NCBI GenBank assembly: GCA_026129095.1
Contig: JAHCIT010000009.1
Coordinates: forward strand, 1-64,000
Direction of reading: 5' to 3'
Length of the DNA stretch: 64,000 bases
Source of the DNA: Deltaproteobacteria bacterium
Lineage (GTDB): Bacteria; JAGRBM01; JAHCIT01
The stretch's first letter is position 1. Each line of letters begins with the position of its first letter. This document shows, piece by piece, positions 1 to 8,671 of the stretch. Position numbers and translations under genes: made by a program. Below the pieces are notes generated by a model. That model searched no databases. It had not been told where the DNA came from and saw nothing but the letters and a program-made list of their open reading frames with translations.

Positions 1-33
1 GCTCGACGGCGCAACCCTGCGCGGTGACTATAG

Positions 34-63
34 AAAACCGTTCTCGTTCTGGGCGGAAAACGG
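34..63 (-). terminator. Putative intrinsic terminator of tRNA-Ser
   Basis: On the minus strand, just past the tRNA CCA end, an 8-bp stem (CCGTTTTC with GAGAACGG, one G-U pair) encloses a 10-nt loop and is followed by four T residues. Its position and shape suit a Rho-independent terminator for the tRNA gene. The T tract is short, so efficiency is uncertain. Confidence 0.5.
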
Positions 64-76
64 CGATCGTCTCTTT

Positions 77-166
77 TGGCGGAGGGTGTGAGATTCGAAC
101 TCACGAGGGCCTTGCGACCCTGGCGGTTTTCAAGACCGCTGCCTTAAACCACTCGGCCAACCCTCC
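77..166 (-). tRNA. tRNA-Ser (anticodon TGA)
   Basis: The minus strand folds as a class II tRNA. The acceptor stem begins GGAGGGT and pairs with ACCCTCC. The anticodon loop CTTGAAA gives anticodon TGA, which reads UCN serine codons, mainly UCA. A variable arm follows (CCAGGGTCGCAAGGCCCTCG region), then a T-arm containing GTTCGAATC. A discriminator G (position 80) and an encoded CCA (79-77) follow. The long variable arm is diagnostic for serine. Confidence 0.95.
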
Positions 167-230
167 AGAGTCCCAGAACTTCGTCCGGGACGGTCGCAGT
201 ATGCGCCAAGACGAATACCGACTCAAACTG

Positions 231-848
231 CTATTTTTTCCTGGCGCGCTCAACCCTGCCCTCTTCCACATCAGCCTCCCACGCTTCGTTCAGCAAACGC
301 TGTTCTTCGGCGCGTATCCCCTCCGCCTTACGCCCAGTCATCCGGGTCAGGCTGTGATCCAGCCTTTTACCGGGAAAATACCCGGAACGGATCATGTGGC
401 GCTCCCCCTGGGGATCAAAGAAGACAAAGTGGGGAACCTTGTCTTTCCACCTGGGATCAATCGAATTGAAGATCAGTTCCCGGTCGGTTTCGCTGGCCGG
501 CATAAAGGTTTCCCACTTGACACCCGCACGCTTGAATAACGCCTCTGCCTGCGCCTTCGTTGAATCCCCATCCATTACGATTGTCCAGAGTTCCACCGGT
601 TCCTTGGCCCAACGCGCTTTCCAGACTTCGCCAATTGAGCGGAAATCCTCCTCACAGGTGGTACACCAGGAGCCCCAGATAATGATGACCCGCCATTTGC
701 CAGTGCCCTTCTGGAACTTGGTCTGAAAAGCCTTGCTGTCCATTTTAGGAAACGCATTTGCGGCCAGCGGCATGACCATACCCATGAGAATGGCCGCCAT
801 AATCCCGAAGGCCATACGCCGGACGGTTGCAGAATGACGTGAGATCAT
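231..848 (-). CDS. TlpA/thioredoxin-like exported protein
   Basis: A 205-residue protein predicted to act as a periplasmic thiol-disulfide oxidoreductase. The N-terminus has basic residues, then a hydrophobic core ending LAANA at about residue 32, which fits a Sec signal peptide. A thioredoxin active site WCTTC lies at residues 61-65 (Cys62, Cys65), and VPHFVFFDPQG near 138-148 holds the expected cis-proline. The C-terminal 40 residues are charged and probably helical. The ATG at 848 is chosen because it directly precedes the signal peptide; the frame stays open upstream to 1043. The protein could reduce cytochrome c maturation or other envelope cysteines, but no such partner is adjacent. The divergent neighbour is also a redox enzyme. 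Confidence 0.8.
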   Translation of the reverse strand: MISRHSATVRRMAFGIMAAILMGMVMPLAANAFPKMDSKAFQTKFQKGTGKWRVIIIWGSWCTTCEEDFRSIGEVWKARWAKEPVELWTIVMDGDSTKAQAEALFKRAGVKWETFMPASETDRELIFNSIDPRWKDKVPHFVFFDPQGERHMIRSGYFPGKRLDHSLTRMTGRKAEGIRAEEQRLLNEAWEADVEEGRVERARKK

Positions 849-1002
849 AGGCCTGAGCGTAGCCCTACACTGCCATTTCCGCAACGAACCCGACGCTTTG
901 GGCCATATGGCCAGCCAGTTTCTTCTTGACCACCGGAACCATCCACGGGTAAACGGCGTCGGACGGGGAACGGGGACAACGGCCTCCACAACAGACCGCA
1001 CA

Positions 1003-1992
1003 ATGCCCATGAGCGAAACCAACGACATCTTTGACGTGACCATCCTGGGTGCAGGACCGGTCGGGATGTACGGCGCCTATTATGCCGGTTTCCGGCGGCT
1101 CAAGATGAAGCTGATCGATTCGCTCACGGAAGTGGGCGGCCAGATCACGGCACTGTATCCGGAAAAAGACATCTATGACGTGGCAGGCTTCCCTCGCATC
1201 CGTGGCAAGGATCTGGTCCGGGCCCTTGCCGACCAGATGAACCAGTACGAACCGACCCTGGCGCTGGGTGAGAAGGCGATGGGCCTTACCCGCCGTGAAG
1301 ACGGGCTCCTTGAGATCCGCACTGACAAGCAGGTCCATCTGACACGGGTGCTGCTGATCGCCGGCGGTATCGGCCTGTTCACTCCGAGAAGGTACGCTGA
1401 CGAGAGTATCAACAAGTATGAATGGAAAGGTCTCTACTACGTGATGACCGATCCGCATATCTACCAGGACAAGCGGGTACTCGTCTCGGGTGGCGGCGAT
1501 TCCGCCGTGGACTGGGCGCTCCATCTTCACCGGATTGCCCGTGACGTGGCCATTATTCACCGCCGGGACGAATTCCGGGCGCATGAGGATTCAGTCCACA
1601 AGATGCGTCAGGCGGTCAAGGTGCTCACCCCCTATGTGCTGAAAACTCTCGAAGGCGACAACAAGGTTGAGCGGGCCATTATCACCAACACCAAGACCAA
1701 ACAGGACGAAGTGTTCGAATGCGACATGGTGCTCGGGTGCCTGGGTTTCATTGCCAATGCAGGTCCTATCAGGGAATGGGGGCTTGAGCTGATCAACGAC
1801 GGTGTGAAGGTCAATATCCGGATGGAAACCTCAATTCCCGGCGTCTATGCCGCAGGTGATATTTCCCAGTACGAGGGCAAGCCCAAGATCATCAGTGTCG
1901 GCTTTGGGGAGGCGGCTGTCGCCATCAATAACGCTTCGGTTTACATCGATCCGCAAAAGCGCATTTTCCCCGGCCACTCTTCGGGGCATTGA
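1003..1992 (+). CDS. Ferredoxin/flavodoxin--NADP(+) reductase, thioredoxin-reductase-like type
   Basis: A 329-residue two-Rossmann flavoprotein of the YumC-type ferredoxin-NADP reductase family, moving electrons between NADPH and ferredoxin or flavodoxin in the cytoplasm. The FAD site GAGPVG is at residues 16-21, the NADP site is in the VSGGGDSAVDWA segment, and the C-terminal FAD motif is GVYAAGDI. Where thioredoxin reductase has its CxxC, this protein reads YYVMTDPHIY, so it is not a thioredoxin reductase. Length matches the family. ATG at 1003 or 1009 fits the family N-terminus; the frame continues upstream to 898. It is divergent from the thioredoxin-like gene across 154 bp that contain only a small palindrome (GGCCATATGGCC) and no clear promoter. 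Confidence 0.85.
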   Translation: MPMSETNDIFDVTILGAGPVGMYGAYYAGFRRLKMKLIDSLTEVGGQITALYPEKDIYDVAGFPRIRGKDLVRALADQMNQYEPTLALGEKAMGLTRREDGLLEIRTDKQVHLTRVLLIAGGIGLFTPRRYADESINKYEWKGLYYVMTDPHIYQDKRVLVSGGGDSAVDWALHLHRIARDVAIIHRRDEFRAHEDSVHKMRQAVKVLTPYVLKTLEGDNKVERAIITNTKTKQDEVFECDMVLGCLGFIANAGPIREWGLELINDGVKVNIRMETSIPGVYAAGDISQYEGKPKIISVGFGEAAVAINNASVYIDPQKRIFPGHSSGH

Positions 1993-2064
1993 GATTTTTC
2001 CCGCGGCTGGGTGATGCCGGTACCTCTATCCATTTCAGGCAGTTCCCGCTAGACTCACTCCGCG

Positions 2065-3528
2065 ATGCCGACCTATGGCCTTTCACCGGTACATCCGGTC
2101 ACCCGTAACGAGATTCTGTCTTTCATCCGCTGGGAAACTGCACTTGCCCGCGATCGGGCTCTAAGACCTCATCGCCTCACTTCTTCACAGTTCAACCAGG
2201 TCCGCTATGTCATCAATTTCGCCCGGCTGACGCGCTTCCGGCCCGGCACCGCCGGCAAGGCCACGCGTCCGGAGGGGATATCCCGCTTCGAGATCGACCT
2301 GACACAGGAGCTGACGGTCTTTCGAACCCGGGTTCATCGTGTTCTGGGCGAGGCATTCTCCGGTGGGCGCATCCGCTACACCCAGCTCCTCAACGCCACC
2401 TGGCGGCTATGGGACGACATGCTGGCGCTTCGCCGCCAGATTATCCTCCGTCATGCCGACGAAATGTCCGAAAATGAACTGGATGCCGAGGTCTGCCGCA
2501 AGACGTGGGTCAGCGTTGCGGGCGGCGGTGGTGGCGCAGGATATGTCTATATCGGTGCCTACAAGGTGATGCATGAGCACGGATATGTACCCGGATATAT
2601 CGTGGGGTCATCCATTGGCTCGATTATGGGCCTGTTCCGCGCCCGTGACCGGGAGCCGGATTTCGACGGCATGATGCAGCTCGCCTATGACATGCGCTGG
2701 GACAACTTGTTCAGGGCAATCAGCGTGAAACGCAGGTACGGGCTGCCTGGGCTGCTCCGGCTGTTTCTGCGCGCCGGGATCAGTTCCTACTTCAACCTGC
2801 CTGACGGGCGGCCCATGCGGCTGCCGGATCTCGGGATACCTTATGAGGCCGTCGTCGCAGGACTTCCCAAAGGCGCACTGGGAGAAACGATGGAGGAGTT
2901 CGAGCACCATCTGCACCCGTTCACCCGCCAGATACCCCCATGGCAGTTCCGTGCCCAGATCGCCCGGCAGCTCGTCAAGCTCGTCGCCTACATGAATCCG
3001 CTGCTATGCAAGGAGCTGCTGATCGGCGGCGATGAGCTCACGCGGGATTTCGATGCCGTGGATGCGGCCGGATTTTCGTCAGCCGTGCCAGGCATTCTCC
3101 ATTACGACGTTACCCGCGATGATCCCGTCATGCACGGAATCCTTGCCGAACTGATGCGTCGAGAAGGGCTGGCTGCACTTGTTGATGGAGGTGTGGCTAA
3201 CAACGTCGCATGCCGGACCGCATTCCACAGGGTCATGGATGGCAATATAGGCACCCGGAATGTATTCATTCTGGGATTCGACTGCTTCGCCCCCAAGTGG
3301 ACACAGGAACTGTACCTGCAGGGCATTCAGCGGGTGATCCAGCTCCAGGTTGCCCTGAACAGGCCTTACGCAGCCGATATAGTCGAATTTCCCCGAACAC
3401 TCTCTCCGCTCAATCTGGTCCCTTCGCGTGCCCAGGTCGACTGGGCGGTCGCGGAGGGATCCCGTATCATGCGAAAAGAGATGGACTGGATCCGCATTCT
3501 GATGGAGCCAGTCGAGTTCCGGGCCTGA
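2065..3528 (+). CDS. Patatin-like phospholipase
   Basis: A 487-residue protein with the patatin catalytic parts. A Gly-rich oxyanion segment (AGGGGGAGY, about 152-160) is followed by the nucleophile elbow GSSIG at 181-185 (Ser183), and the dyad Asp lies in DGGVANN (Asp374). The family hydrolyses acyl ester bonds of phospholipids through a Ser-Asp dyad. About 145 residues of Arg-rich, mostly helical sequence precede the catalytic domain and have no motif I know. No signal peptide is visible. A TAGACT -10-like box at 2050-2055 sits only 9 nt before the ATG, but I see no good -35. The gene converges with the lipoprotein gene, 2 bp apart. Confidence 0.85.
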   Translation: MPTYGLSPVHPVTRNEILSFIRWETALARDRALRPHRLTSSQFNQVRYVINFARLTRFRPGTAGKATRPEGISRFEIDLTQELTVFRTRVHRVLGEAFSGGRIRYTQLLNATWRLWDDMLALRRQIILRHADEMSENELDAEVCRKTWVSVAGGGGGAGYVYIGAYKVMHEHGYVPGYIVGSSIGSIMGLFRARDREPDFDGMMQLAYDMRWDNLFRAISVKRRYGLPGLLRLFLRAGISSYFNLPDGRPMRLPDLGIPYEAVVAGLPKGALGETMEEFEHHLHPFTRQIPPWQFRAQIARQLVKLVAYMNPLLCKELLIGGDELTRDFDAVDAAGFSSAVPGILHYDVTRDDPVMHGILAELMRREGLAALVDGGVANNVACRTAFHRVMDGNIGTRNVFILGFDCFAPKWTQELYLQGIQRVIQLQVALNRPYAADIVEFPRTLSPLNLVPSRAQVDWAVAEGSRIMRKEMDWIRILMEPVEFRA

Positions 3529-3530
3529 AA

Positions 3531-4292
3531 TCAGTGCGTGTGGTGATGCAACGACGCCTTGATTGATTCCAGCATCGCAATTGCCATTTCCCCGGTGGTC
3601 ATTCCATCAAAATCCACGCCGTCCAGCCAGGTATCATAGGCCGCACCTGCCAAAACATGGGTACGGCCCGGTTCGTCCAACTGCAAGGGGCTGGAATTAC
3701 CACTTTCGTCTTTCAGTTCGATAGTACCGGTGAACGAACTGGCAGATGTGATCAGAAACGGTTCTTCATCATCATATTCACCTTCCAGGTAAATGCTCAG
3801 TCCGACCATATCCGGATCATCCGGGAGCCCTTCGGCGTCATCATCAGCCGGACCGATCTGGATGCGTATGGCGCAGTATTCTCCGACAGGTGGTGCCAGT
3901 TCCGCAACGGGATATTCCTCGCCAATAATCTCGCTCACGTCAGCCACCACCGGTATACCGCTCTTCAGCGGCGTCGACGGTACATGGACCGGTCCAATAG
4001 CTTCCGCATCCAGATTGCCACAGGGAACCAGTTCCACCGACGTCACTACAATGAATGCCCGGTCCAGCGTGATCAGATATCCTTCATCGTTCTCGAACGG
4101 ATCAACGTGGAGATGGCCTTCGTGCAGGGGCGACAGGCCGGCAGAGAGTGTCATCGTTGTTTCCGCAGCGGAATGCACCCAGAGACCCACTTGCACCTCA
4201 ATTCCCTCATGGGAATGGCTGCAGGCGGTCATTGCACATGACAGCAGGAGTGCCGTGAACAACTTACGGGGTCTTTGTGGTTGAAAAGTCAT
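3531..4292 (-). CDS. Lipoprotein with His-rich ends, possible metal binder
   Basis: A 253-residue predicted lipoprotein: basic start, hydrophobic run and lipobox MTAC, with lipidated Cys at about residue 24. The mature N-terminus reads CSHSHEG, an HEGHLH segment follows, and the protein ends HHHTH. Clustered histidines at both ends suggest metal binding, which is an inference. The middle is acidic and probably beta-rich; I recognise no family. A strong SD (GGGAGGT, 7 nt spacing) supports the ATG. The gene begins inside the last 29 bp of the upstream barrel gene, so the two are almost certainly translationally coupled and may work together. Confidence 0.7.
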   Translation of the reverse strand: MTFQPQRPRKLFTALLLSCAMTACSHSHEGIEVQVGLWVHSAAETTMTLSAGLSPLHEGHLHVDPFENDEGYLITLDRAFIVVTSVELVPCGNLDAEAIGPVHVPSTPLKSGIPVVADVSEIIGEEYPVAELAPPVGEYCAIRIQIGPADDDAEGLPDDPDMVGLSIYLEGEYDDEEPFLITSASSFTGTIELKDESGNSSPLQLDEPGRTHVLAGAAYDTWLDGVDFDGMTTGEMAIAMLESIKASLHHHTH

Positions 4293-5181
4293 ATATCATA
4301 CCTCCCTGTATATAGACACCTTCCTGATGACTCCCATTCAGGCCGTTCGCGGCAGGAATACGGGCAATCACATGAACCAGAAAATCCTCAATGGGACTCC
4401 AGATCACACCGGGTGAAACAAAAAGTATTGCACCACCGGAGTTGGGCTGAATAACCCCGCCTTCCCGGTCCCTGCGGGACCAGCGGGTATCAAGCCCCGC
4501 CTGGACAGCAACCTGCCTGACAATCTGGTACTGGAGAGTTCCCGATGCGAGAAACGCCTTTCCAGCTTCGTACTGAAGACGCCCCTCAGATGGAAGATGT
4601 GCGTAGACAGTCAGATGCATCGACCACGGGTTCCGGTAGTAGCCATACCATCCGCCGATGTTCCCGGCCCATGCACCCGTACCGGGCTGGGCCTCGATCG
4701 CAAGCGGAGCACCTGTACCGTCTTGTTCCGTCCTGCTGGTGGGAAAGCGGAGCCCAGCCAGGATACCGAAAAGATGGCGCCGGTATCCCGCATCCGAACC
4801 GGGCCAGAAAAACAGTTTGGCGGTCAGTTCGATATCGCCAAGGCCAAACGCTCCCTGCTCTGCGAGGTTAGGCTCGGTCATCTCCTTGCGGACAAGCGGA
4901 ACCTGAATACCCGCCATCAAACTTTCTACCGGAGCCCATGCCGCTCCGAGTGTAAAGCGGTCCTCTGTAGACCTGATTCGGCCTGCCTGCATGGCACCCG
5001 TGCTTTCCGAGCGGCGCCGGTACTCAAGCGATGCCCGGAACCGGTTTTCGAAGGGTTTTTCCTGACCGAAAAGGGTCAGTGTCGGATCGCCGCACGCACA
5101 GGAAGCACAGGCAAGAACTGGAGATGGGGAAAGTCCGGTAACCGGCAGCACTGCCAACAGTAACAACATCAACCAGCGCAC
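4264..5181 (-). CDS. Outer-membrane beta-barrel-like protein with CASCACGDPTLT motif
   Basis: A 305-residue exported protein. A signal peptide ends near VLA, and the mature N-terminus is CASCACGDPTLTLFG. The rest alternates polar and hydrophobic residues with many aromatics, as in 10-14-stranded outer-membrane barrels or Phenol_MetA_deg-like transporters. The Cys-rich N-terminal tag resembles a motif I associate with similar proteins of deltaproteobacterial groups, and it could bind a metal or form disulfides. Start is GTG at 5181, or ATG at 5169; both keep the signal peptide. It is cotranscribed with the overlapping His-rich lipoprotein. Function is unknown. Confidence 0.65.
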   Translation of the reverse strand: MRWLMLLLLAVLPVTGLSPSPVLACASCACGDPTLTLFGQEKPFENRFRASLEYRRRSESTGAMQAGRIRSTEDRFTLGAAWAPVESLMAGIQVPLVRKEMTEPNLAEQGAFGLGDIELTAKLFFWPGSDAGYRRHLFGILAGLRFPTSRTEQDGTGAPLAIEAQPGTGAWAGNIGGWYGYYRNPWSMHLTVYAHLPSEGRLQYEAGKAFLASGTLQYQIVRQVAVQAGLDTRWSRRDREGGVIQPNSGGAILFVSPGVIWSPIEDFLVHVIARIPAANGLNGSHQEGVYIQGGMIYDFSTTKTP

Positions 5182-5266
5182 GCCTGCCGTTATCCTGCCC
5201 TTTCGCTTCTGGCATCAGCTACCAGTGCGCAGGTTGCCCTAACAGGCCGCGCCGGATGCGGCAACC

Positions 5267-6508
5267 TCAGGATATCTTTTCCGGCTCGCGAACAACGGCC
5301 GACAGTTCGAGCACGGAAATCTCCGGAGGGCAGTTGAACCGCCAGCGGGGCCCCGCATAGCCAACGCCACGGCTTACGAACAGCCATCCCTGCTCGTTCA
5401 GCCGCCGGTCCGGCGGGAACCAGCCGCGGTCATAAAACGGGCGAAGCAACCGGAACTCCGGCAAAAATGGGATATTCGGCGAGATCATCCCGCCATGCGT
5501 ATGGCCTGCCAGCGTCAGATCAAACGCCCGCTGCACCATCCCGCCCCGCACGACCCACGGACGGTGAGCGAGCAGGATCCGGTATCTGGTCCGGTCGCCC
5601 CACAACCATTGATCATCCTTCATCCCGCCGGCGCTGGCTGGGAGTTTGGGATTCTGGCTTACCGGATCATCTATACCGACAATCTCGATCCCGTGTTTCT
5701 GCAGGAACTGCTCGTCTGCCGAATTCCGCAGAAACCGCACGGCCGTCCGTTCCTCGACAGCCCTCTGGAGCCGGTCTGCACCCCAATAATGATCGTGATT
5801 GCCCGTTATGGCGATAGCCGGAATCTCGTACGGCAGTTCTGAAAGCGGGGCGATGAACGGCTCCAGCCATCGGTCGTTCACCCGGTCGATAAAGTCTCCC
5901 GTCAGCGCAATAAGGTCCGGCCGTTCCTTCACTGCCATCTGGAGCGTGTGTCTCCATGCAACGCTGTCGAACATGGGGCCGACGTGCGGATCGGTCACCT
6001 GCACGATACGAAAGCCGCTCGCGGCAGCCAGATGCAGCGGTACAGGAACCTTCCACCGTTCAATGATGATCTCGTCAGGCCGGACACGCGAGGACGCCAG
6101 AGTCCCAATCCCGGCCAGAACGAAACCGCCACCGGCGGCATTCTTCAGCAGATCTCTGCGGCCAATCGTTACGGCGTTTGCCCGATCGGGTAACGCAGCT
6201 TGCGACCGGCCAAACGACAGGCGCCATATCCATCGTCCCCCGAACAGCACCGTAACCAGCAGCGCCGTTATACCGAACAGATAGTGGCCGGTGACAACTC
6301 CGTTGTAGAAAGCCCGGTAGATGAAATCTTCTTCGCCAGGCAGCACCCACCTGCCGGGAACCTGGCGCTTGATTCCATGGGCCGCGAGGTTCATTCCCGC
6401 AAGCAGTGCCCACAGTGTCCACATGACTCCCTTGCGATGACCTGCAAGGCGCCGTATCCAGTAGACCTCCAGAGCTAGGAAAATGATGAGTCGGAAAAGT
6501 GCTGACAC
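5267..6508 (-). CDS. Membrane-anchored metallophosphoesterase (YkuE-like)
   Basis: A 413-residue protein with three to four N-terminal hydrophobic helices (residues about 3-95), a twin-arginine-like segment (RRDLLKNAAGG, about 117-127) and a calcineurin-like catalytic domain. All metal ligand blocks are present: D173-P-H175, GD(204-205)FID, GNHDHYWG (236-243), a later AHRPW and GHTHGG. Family members are dinuclear-metal phosphodiesterases or phosphatases; YkuE- and LpxH-related ones act at the membrane. The catalytic domain probably faces the periplasm. The start is GTG. About 85 bp separate it from the barrel gene downstream, and 70 bp separate it from the divergent DUF3943 gene. Confidence 0.85.
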   Translation of the reverse strand: MSALFRLIIFLALEVYWIRRLAGHRKGVMWTLWALLAGMNLAAHGIKRQVPGRWVLPGEEDFIYRAFYNGVVTGHYLFGITALLVTVLFGGRWIWRLSFGRSQAALPDRANAVTIGRRDLLKNAAGGGFVLAGIGTLASSRVRPDEIIIERWKVPVPLHLAAASGFRIVQVTDPHVGPMFDSVAWRHTLQMAVKERPDLIALTGDFIDRVNDRWLEPFIAPLSELPYEIPAIAITGNHDHYWGADRLQRAVEERTAVRFLRNSADEQFLQKHGIEIVGIDDPVSQNPKLPASAGGMKDDQWLWGDRTRYRILLAHRPWVVRGGMVQRAFDLTLAGHTHGGMISPNIPFLPEFRLLRPFYDRGWFPPDRRLNEQGWLFVSRGVGYAGPRWRFNCPPEISVLELSAVVREPEKIS

Positions 6509-6578
6509 GCTGGCTAACAGCCTCCTGCCCCGTTTTTACATTGACACGGCTGCCGCAACAGGGTTAGTGACCTGCGTC

Positions 6579-8177
6579 ATGTCCGCAAGCCGCCTGTCCC
6601 TCATCCGGCGATCCTTAGTTTTACTGGTTTTCATCTGTTCTGTTGCAGTTCCAGCCTTCCAGGCTGCTGCCGAAAGTGCAGATGAAACGATTGCCGACAC
6701 GCCGCCAGCCTCTTCTCCATTATCGCCAGAATCGTCTGTTATCTCCGGAGAGGCTGCCGGCAGTTTCAGGCTCTGGGGAGAGGAACGTCGCCCCTCACAG
6801 AGCGAACTCCGCTCCGGGCACAGATTTGACCGTGGCTGGTTTCTGCTGGGTTCACTGGCGGGCGGCTTCTGGCGTGGACACTATCTCACCCCCGGCTCTG
6901 TCGGCGGATATCTGACGCCAGATGGTTTCCGGGGAGAACAGCCTCCTGAAGTGGACATCGTATACAGCGCCAATGTGGCAGGCGGACGTTTCATCACGCC
7001 CTACTGGTCTCTGGAAATCAATTTTGCCGCCGCGGTCGGTCTGAAACGTCAGAAAGGGCGCGTTGCATTCGGTATCTCGGATCCACCGGGCAGCGGCGAC
7101 CGTGTATCATCCATTTCCGCCTATCACCTCAGAAACCGGTTTTATCTCTACGACTTCGACGCCGAACGCCGGTTTTTTGCGATCTTCGGAGCGGGATGGA
7201 CCCAGTTCAACGACTCGTATTATCTGCCCCATACATCAACCACCGAGGCGAAATCGACGATATTTGCACCTTCAATTTCGTCCGGCGCCGGGCTGACCCT
7301 GTTACATACCGAAAATTCCCTCGTTTATGTTGAGGGGAACCACTATCACACCTTCAGCACCAAGAATCTCGATTCCAGCCAGGTCTACACATTTGGCATC
7401 GGCCTGTCTTTCCCGCTGGACTCCAAGGTATATACGGAAGCAGACATAAGCGAGGTGGCATTCTCCAGGCCGGGGCAGCCCGCTCAGGCCGCATGGCTGG
7501 ATGCCGGTCCGCTCTCTCCGGTTCTGCCGGGAATGCACCGGCAACGCATTCTCAGCACCGGAGACCTGCGCCTCATTGCCTATCAGAATGCGACAGGCCC
7601 CGGCATTCCCAGGGACGCACTGATGCCCCCTGTACGCAGCGGCCTGGATTTCACCGTTGATACAATTGTCATTAGCGGCGTCATCATGGGATTCAAGCGG
7701 GCGCTGAATGTCACGTCGGCCAGAGGCCTGCTGCGGGGAGGCTACGAACGGTGGCCGGATAATGTCAGTCAGGTTCCACCCTGGAATGATGGCAACCAGT
7801 TCTACACGAACTGGATTCTCCACCCCTATGCAGGGGCCGTTTACTATATGTATTACCGGGACCGCGGCTACTCACGGCTGGCCAGCAGCCTTGGGTCTTT
7901 CCTTGTTTCCGCAGTGCACGAGTATCTGATCGAATCGATCTATGAGCCTCCCTCTGGAATAGATATCATTCTGACGCCGGGACTCGGTGTGCCTCTCGGA
8001 ATCATCATGGATGATACCTCGGTCCAGTGGGCACGCTCCGATTCCGGTCTTAAGCGCACAGCCGCCTATTTTCTGAACCCAATGCTCGGAATGCCATTCG
8101 CCCGGTTCCGGCGTGGGCCATACTATGATCCGTCAGCAGACAATCCCTGGACGTTAAACTGGAACTGGAACTGGTAA
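6579..8177 (+). CDS. DUF3943 domain exported protein
   Basis: A 532-residue protein with a signal peptide (basic start, hydrophobic core, cleavage near AFQAAAES). The N-terminal half looks like an outer-membrane barrel with many aromatic and small residues. The C-terminal half matches the DUF3943 pattern: an NWILHPYAGAVYYMYYRDRG block, a Ser-rich helix, then EYLIESIYEPPSGIDIILTP and a PLG motif. DUF3943 proteins are diderm envelope proteins of unknown function. The tail ends TLNWNWNW, encoded by a short CTGGAA repeat. The ATG at 6579 is chosen because the signal peptide follows it directly; the frame is open upstream to 6483. TTGACA at 6541 may be a -35, but no good -10 follows. Confidence 0.75.
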   Translation: MSASRLSLIRRSLVLLVFICSVAVPAFQAAAESADETIADTPPASSPLSPESSVISGEAAGSFRLWGEERRPSQSELRSGHRFDRGWFLLGSLAGGFWRGHYLTPGSVGGYLTPDGFRGEQPPEVDIVYSANVAGGRFITPYWSLEINFAAAVGLKRQKGRVAFGISDPPGSGDRVSSISAYHLRNRFYLYDFDAERRFFAIFGAGWTQFNDSYYLPHTSTTEAKSTIFAPSISSGAGLTLLHTENSLVYVEGNHYHTFSTKNLDSSQVYTFGIGLSFPLDSKVYTEADISEVAFSRPGQPAQAAWLDAGPLSPVLPGMHRQRILSTGDLRLIAYQNATGPGIPRDALMPPVRSGLDFTVDTIVISGVIMGFKRALNVTSARGLLRGGYERWPDNVSQVPPWNDGNQFYTNWILHPYAGAVYYMYYRDRGYSRLASSLGSFLVSAVHEYLIESIYEPPSGIDIILTPGLGVPLGIIMDDTSVQWARSDSGLKRTAAYFLNPMLGMPFARFRRGPYYDPSADNPWTLNWNWNW

Positions 8178-8180
8178 GGG

Positions 8181-8209
8181 TTGGTCTCCCTCACCGAACC
8201 GTCTAGAGT
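8181..8209 (+). promoter_or_regulatory. Candidate sigma-70-type promoter
   Basis: TTGGTC (8181-8186), a 17-nt spacer and TAGAGT (8204-8209) lie between the DUF3943 stop and the small lipoprotein gene. Start would fall near 8216, giving a leader of about 40-50 nt. The boxes match the consensus only partly. Confidence 0.4.
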
Positions 8210-8253
8210 TAAAGGCACAGGCTGAGGGCATATTGCGGCTTCCTGCTGCGTGG

Positions 8254-8661
8254 ATGCCATTCATGCCAAACCGTTCAATCTATTGGGGTCTACTTGCCGC
8301 GATGTTTCTCGCCGGTTGTGGCGATTTTATGGGCGGCACCGGTGGTCCTCCCGGCGACGGTGCTGACGAAAGCATCCATATCATTGCCGTAAAAAACAAT
8401 CAGCCTGTTCCAGTCACGGTGGGTTTCGACGCCAGCGCAGGTGTTACGGGCGGGCAGGTCACGAGCGGACAGCGCCGTGAATTCTGCTGCTTCGCCCCCG
8501 GAACCGCACTCCCAAAAGTAACCAGTTCCCTCGGCCCCTGGTATGAAGAGCCGGGTCCAGTGGTAAATTTCACTGATGCCGATACCAAGACAGCAGAATA
8601 TGCTGTTGGCTGGAACTCGATATCGCTGTCAGGATCAATTACCTGTTCGAACTGCCCCTGA
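8254..8661 (+). CDS. Small hypothetical lipoprotein
   Basis: A 135-residue protein starting at ATG 8254, or ATG 8263 three codons later. A short hydrophobic segment leads to the lipobox LAGC, followed by GDFMGG and a Gly/Pro-rich linker. The remaining 90 residues look like a small beta-sandwich with Cys pairs (FCC and a CSNC near the C-terminus) that could form disulfides. No family recognised. It has its own candidate promoter and converges with hpt across 10 bp. Confidence 0.6.
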   Translation: MPFMPNRSIYWGLLAAMFLAGCGDFMGGTGGPPGDGADESIHIIAVKNNQPVPVTVGFDASAGVTGGQVTSGQRREFCCFAPGTALPKVTSSLGPWYEEPGPVVNFTDADTKTAEYAVGWNSISLSGSITCSNCP

Positions 8662-8671
8662 AACTCCGGGG

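Noticed and set aside
865-1584. 239-residue frame antisense to the reductase gene
   Set aside because: No family likeness; high-GC codon bias of the true gene opens the opposite frame.
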